Part shown: piece by piece, positions 61,119-64,000 of the stretch
Layout of the letters: every line of letters begins with the position of its first letter
Position numbering within the stretch: the first letter of the stretch is position 1
Assembly (NCBI RefSeq): GCF_000282055.1
Contig: NZ_AKJZ01000040.1
Span: 1-64,000, forward strand
DNA length: 64,000 bases
Direction of reading: 5' to 3'
Source of the DNA: Flavobacterium sp. CF136
GTDB taxonomy: Bacteria; Bacteroidota; Bacteroidia; Flavobacteriales; Flavobacteriaceae
Translations under genes and position numbers: made by a program
Notes under the pieces: generated by a model
Told to the model about the DNA's origin: nothing
What the model saw: only the letters and a program-made list of their open reading frames with translations
Databases searched by the model: none

Positions 61119-61429
61119 TAAATTGCTTCTTTTAAATCGAAACGTTTGATCGACCTTAATTCCTGGCCTTTGTTTGATTCTTCTTCTTCAATATCAAAAT
61201 CATCCTGAAGACCTAGCCAAAATTTAGCAGAATTTCCAAAATATTGACTTAAGCGCAAAGCAGTATCAGCAGTTATTCTGCGATTTCCTTTTGTGATTTC
61301 TGAAATTCTGGTTTGCGGAATTTTCAAATCTTTTGATAAACGATAAGGTGTTATGTTCAAAGGAATTAAAAATTCCTCTAATAAAATTTCTCCCGGATGT
61401 ATATTTTTTAATTTTTCCATTTTAGTCAT
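61118..61429 (-). CDS. higA: HigA-family antitoxin
   Basis: 103 residues with a helix-turn-helix, IHPGEILLEEFLIPLNITPYRLSKDLKIPQTRISEITKGNRRITADTALRLSQYFGNSAKFWLGLQDDFD, the HigA signature (PGEIL opening, WLGLQ). It neutralises and represses the upstream toxin gene. It lies one base after the toxin stop and overlaps the next gene by one base. Confidence 0.9.
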   Translation of the reverse strand: MTKMEKLKNIHPGEILLEEFLIPLNITPYRLSKDLKIPQTRISEITKGNRRITADTALRLSQYFGNSAKFWLGLQDDFDIEEEESNKGQELRSIKRFDLKEAI

Positions 61430-61430
61430 T

Positions 61431-61712
61431 TTAATGATAATCTACAATTTCTACAGCAGAAGCATTTCCATCTTCCCAGCAAAAAATTATTCGCCATTGA
61501 TTGTTAATTCTAATACTGTAAAAATCCTTTAAATTGCCTGTCAATTTTTCTAAGCGGTTAGAAGGAGGAATTCTCAAATCTATTAAATTTAATGAGTTAT
61601 GCAACATTCTAAGTTTCCTTCTGCCAATTTGCTGAATTTCTACAGAAGGTTTTTTTACAATAATACCATTCCAAATTTTTTCAGTTTCTTTAGATCCAAA
61701 TGAAATTATCAT
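61431..61712 (-). CDS. higB: HigB-type RelE-superfamily toxin
   Basis: 93 residues: IQQIGRRKLRMLHNSLNLIDLRIPPSNRLEKLTGNLKDFYSIRINNQWRIIFCWEDGNASAVEIVDYH, the plasmid-maintenance killer pattern with the RINNQWRIIF block. HigB cleaves mRNA on the ribosome. Toxin precedes antitoxin, the usual higBA order. A -7 box TACTTTTG lies at 61740-61733. Confidence 0.9.
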   Translation of the reverse strand: MIISFGSKETEKIWNGIIVKKPSVEIQQIGRRKLRMLHNSLNLIDLRIPPSNRLEKLTGNLKDFYSIRINNQWRIIFCWEDGNASAVEIVDYH

Positions 61713-61732
61713 ACCTTTTGCGTTGCTAACGT

Positions 61733-61740
61733 CAAAAGTA
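61733..61740 (-). promoter_or_regulatory. -7 box of higB
   Basis: TACTTTTG on the minus strand, 21 bases before the ATG at 61712. Confidence 0.5.
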
Positions 61741-61775
61741 AGTAAAAAAAATTATTATTTAAGGTTAAAACCGAC

Positions 61776-61783
61776 TATTTTTG
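61776..61783 (+). promoter_or_regulatory. -7 box of purD
   Basis: TATTTTTG, 26 bases before the ATG at 61809, divergent from the higB promoter. Confidence 0.5.
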
Positions 61784-61808
61784 CACCACAACTAAATACA
61801 ACTATATC

Positions 61809-63083
61809 ATGACAATTTTATTATTGGGATCAGGCGGAAGAGAGCATGCATTTGCATGGAAAATGATTCAGAGTCCACTTTGTAAAAAACTTTTTGTTGC
61901 ACCAGGGAATGCGGGAACTGCTGCTATTGCTGAAAATGTTGCAATGTCTCCAACCGATTTTGATTCAATTAAAACCTTTGTACTAAAAGAAAATGTAAAA
62001 ATGGTTGTCGTTGGACCTGAAGATCCGTTGGTAAAAGGTATTTATGATTATTTCAAAAATGATGAAAGTTTAAAGCATATTCCGGTTATTGGGCCATCAA
62101 AATTAGGGGCACAATTGGAAGGAAGCAAAGAATTTGCAAAGGAATTTTTGATGAAACACAACATTCCGACCGCTGCTTATGACAGTTTTACTGCCGAAAC
62201 AGTTGAAGAAGGATGTTCATTTTTGGAAACTTTACAGCCTCCATACGTTTTAAAGGCAGACGGATTAGCAGCAGGAAAAGGGGTTTTGATTATTCAGGAC
62301 CTTGAAGAAGCTAAAACGGAGTTAAGAAACATGCTGGTTCATGAAAAATTTGGAGCTGCAAGCTCAAAAGTCGTAATTGAAGAATTTTTGGACGGAATTG
62401 AACTAAGCTGTTTTGTTTTGACAGACGGGAAAAGCTATAAAATTCTTCCAACAGCAAAAGATTATAAACGAATAGGTGAAGGAGATACAGGATTGAATAC
62501 AGGTGGAATGGGAGCAGTTTCTCCGGTTCCTTATGTTGATGCTGTTTTGATGGAAAAAATTGAAACCCGTATTGTAAAACCAACAATTGAAGGTTTCCAG
62601 AAAGACGGGATCGAATATAAAGGATTTGTATTTATTGGTTTGATTAATGTAAAAAACGAACCAATTGTTATTGAATACAATGTGAGAATGGGTGATCCGG
62701 AAACTGAAGTTGTGGTGCCAAGATTAAAATCGGATTTAGTTGAATTGTTTTTGTCTGTGGCAGATCAAAAATTAGATACTTTCGAATTAGAAGTTGATCC
62801 GAGAAGCGCTACAACAATTATGGTGGTTTCGGGTGGATATCCGGAAGATTTTGAAAAAGGAAAAGTAATCACAGGTTTAGAAACGATTACAGATTCTATT
62901 GTTTTTCACGCTGGAACAAAATTGGAAGACGGAAATGTTTTAAGTAACGGAGGTCGTGTATTAACGGTAACTTCGTATGGAGATGATTTTCAGCAGGCCA
63001 TAAAAAAATCTTACCAAAATATAGATAAACTAAATTTTGATAAGATGTATTTTAGAAAAGATATTGGCTTCGACTTACTTTAA
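61809..63083 (+). CDS. purD: Phosphoribosylamine-glycine ligase
   Basis: 424 residues. Joins glycine to phosphoribosylamine in purine synthesis. ILLLGSGGREHAFAWK (N-terminal), VVVGPEDPLVKGIYDYF, the ATP-grasp region LKADGLAAGKGVLI, and KDYKRIGEGDTGLNTGGMGAVSP, IEYNVRMGDPETEVVVPRL. Full length. It is divergent from higB, and its last nine bases overlap the convergent DUF6341-like gene. Confidence 0.96.
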   Translation: MTILLLGSGGREHAFAWKMIQSPLCKKLFVAPGNAGTAAIAENVAMSPTDFDSIKTFVLKENVKMVVVGPEDPLVKGIYDYFKNDESLKHIPVIGPSKLGAQLEGSKEFAKEFLMKHNIPTAAYDSFTAETVEEGCSFLETLQPPYVLKADGLAAGKGVLIIQDLEEAKTELRNMLVHEKFGAASSKVVIEEFLDGIELSCFVLTDGKSYKILPTAKDYKRIGEGDTGLNTGGMGAVSPVPYVDAVLMEKIETRIVKPTIEGFQKDGIEYKGFVFIGLINVKNEPIVIEYNVRMGDPETEVVVPRLKSDLVELFLSVADQKLDTFELEVDPRSATTIMVVSGGYPEDFEKGKVITGLETITDSIVFHAGTKLEDGNVLSNGGRVLTVTSYGDDFQQAIKKSYQNIDKLNFDKMYFRKDIGFDLL

Positions 63084-63305
63084 AAAAGAGTGAGCGGTAG
63101 TATCTTGGTTTTCTGTTCCCTGAGCATCAAAAATGCGTAATTGTTTAATCCAATAAACGATTGCGCATGTACAAATAATCATAAAAATCCAGTTAATTGT
63201 GTTTGCACCAAACCAGCTAACAGGTTCTAAGCGACGCAAAAAGTCAAGTGGAGCAAACAAAATGTTAACGAATAAGTATTGTATTCCTTCAAAAAAAGCT
63301 GTCAT
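63075..63305 (-). CDS. DUF6341-like small membrane protein
   Basis: 76 residues: a hydrophobic N-terminus (FFEGIQYLFVNILFAPLDFLRRLEP), one membrane helix (NTINWIFMIICTCAIVYWIKQLRIF) and a polar tail. I associate it with DUF6341 of flavobacteria from memory. It overlaps the end of purD by nine bases on the other strand and is divergent from the next membrane-protein gene. Function unknown. Confidence 0.65.
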   Translation of the reverse strand: MTAFFEGIQYLFVNILFAPLDFLRRLEPVSWFGANTINWIFMIICTCAIVYWIKQLRIFDAQGTENQDTTAHSFLK

Positions 63306-63444
63306 AATTTATAAAATTATATGTTATTTATTGTTTTGTAACGCATTGAAGATAAATTCAAATAATAGAATCTTTTTTCAACTTGTTGGTTTTCCTTTTT
63401 AAACAAGTATTATATTTACATTCACAAAAGTATAAAATATCCTT

Positions 63445-64000
63445 ATGATAACAAGTGTTTTTAAAAAATCTACACCATTAAATTATTCTTTGGTTGTAAT
63501 TTTAATACTGGTTTTCTTTTTTCTTTTTCAAATTCAGGAACCTTCATGGATGAGTTCTTCATTTTTGGCGTTTCAAAAAGTGAGTCTTTTGTGTTTTATT
63601 TTAGCTTCTTTTTTCCTGATAAATTTCATTGTTAAAAAAAACGGACTCAGTAAAGACAACGGTTATGCAATATTTTTCTATTTGTTACTGCTGCTGTTTT
63701 TTCCCGCAATATTTAATAATCCGAACGTATTATACGCTAATTTTTTCATCTTATTAGCGGTTCGCAGATTAATTTCCCTACAATCATTAAAGGCTTCTAA
63801 AGAAAAAATATTTGACGCATCATTTTGGATTTTGATAGCATCCTTATTTCAATTTTGGTGTGTTCTTTTTTTGATATTGGTTTTTATATCAATAATTTTT
63901 CACGCTTCCAGAGATTATAGAAATTGGATTCTGCCATTTATTGCTCTCTTGGGAGTTGCTTTATTATTTTTAATGGTATCCTTTATTTTTAATTTTGACG
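63445..64000 (+). CDS. DUF6427-like multi-pass membrane protein (partial, runs off the right edge)
   Basis: ATG at 63445, frame open to the window edge, 185 codons. It starts MITSVFKKSTPLNYSLVVIL and has several hydrophobic segments (YSLVVILILVFFFLFQIQ, LCFILASFFLINFIV, AIFFYLLLLLFFPAIF and others). It resembles DUF6427 of flavobacteria from memory. The upstream near-consensus box TATATTTA fits a promoter. The C-terminal part lies beyond the window. Confidence 0.6.
   Translation, partial: MITSVFKKSTPLNYSLVVILILVFFFLFQIQEPSWMSSSFLAFQKVSLLCFILASFFLINFIVKKNGLSKDNGYAIFFYLLLLLFFPAIFNNPNVLYANFFILLAVRRLISLQSLKASKEKIFDASFWILIASLFQFWCVLFLILVFISIIFHASRDYRNWILPFIALLGVALLFLMVSFIFNFD

Overview
The window looks like chromosomal DNA of a Flavobacterium-type member of the Bacteroidota. 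It is AT-rich. Start codons lack Shine-Dalgarno motifs, and many genes have a Bacteroidota-style -7 box (TAnnTTTG) upstream. Other lineage markers are type IX secretion (T9SS) sorting domains, a PorP/SprF-like protein, a GH3-family protein, a DUF4175 protein and flavobacterial DUF families. I see no insertion sequence, prophage, rRNA or CRISPR array. One tRNA gene, tRNA-Cys(GCA), is present.

Layout. 1-5.6 kb: a minus-strand secretion block with a PorP/SprF-like protein carrying a long Ala/Lys-rich tail, a secreted protein with a type B-like C-terminal domain, a small exported protein, a beta-helix protein and a further small exported protein. 6-14.2 kb: holB, a DoxX protein, a thioesterase, recA, plsC, trpS, dprA and an HU/SPOR protein. 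Between recA and plsC is a 0.57-kb region with two matched ECF-like promoter motifs, three hairpins and a 34-codon ORF. 14.2-25.7 kb: a minus-strand block with a PIF1-like helicase, OmpH-like protein, methyltransferase, acetyltransferase, mnmG, ybeY and a 1129-residue DUF4175 protein. Five parS-like palindromes lie between mnmG and the end of ybeY, with two related sites further left. 25.8-33.6 kb: gltX, an SPFH protein, a YtxH/holin/DUF6327 operon, a gene-poor 870-bp region with a tandemly duplicated micro-ORF cassette, glnS and folB. 33.6-37.8 kb: tRNA-Cys, a LysE-family exporter, a DUF2807 protein, rnr and a DUF2007 protein.

From 37.77 to 38.4 kb there is an AT-rich gene-free stretch with repeated TTATCAACA-like 9-mers. 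Genes to its left are mostly on the minus strand and genes to its right mostly on the plus strand. With the nearby parS cluster, this makes it a candidate replication origin, which needs a GC-skew test.

38.5-43.8 kb: rpiB, a cation-efflux protein, an AAA/DUF4143 ATPase behind 32-bp repeats, DUF1294 and tex. 43.9-52.3 kb: a secreted GH8 enzyme and a seven-gene minus-strand operon with a Tat-signal protein, three tail-collar proteins, a GNAT, a DUF6916 protein and a 1239-residue T9SS-exported beta-helix protein. 52.5-56.6 kb: tatA, which is missed by long-ORF searches, then a membrane/coiled-coil protein, a GH3 protein and a DUF6909-like protein. 56.7-61.7 kb: a polysaccharide module (UDP-glucuronate decarboxylase, sugar transferase, glycosyltransferase) and, convergent to it, higBA translationally coupled to a CapK-like adenylate-forming enzyme. 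61.8-64 kb: purD, a DUF6341-like protein and the start of a DUF6427-like membrane protein.

The best candidates for undescribed biology are the micro-ORF cassette (30.4-30.9 kb), the paired ECF-like promoters with a tiny basic ORF (9.48-9.86 kb), the origin/parS architecture, and the tail-collar/T9SS operon. All calls come from reading the sequence, and no database searches were run.
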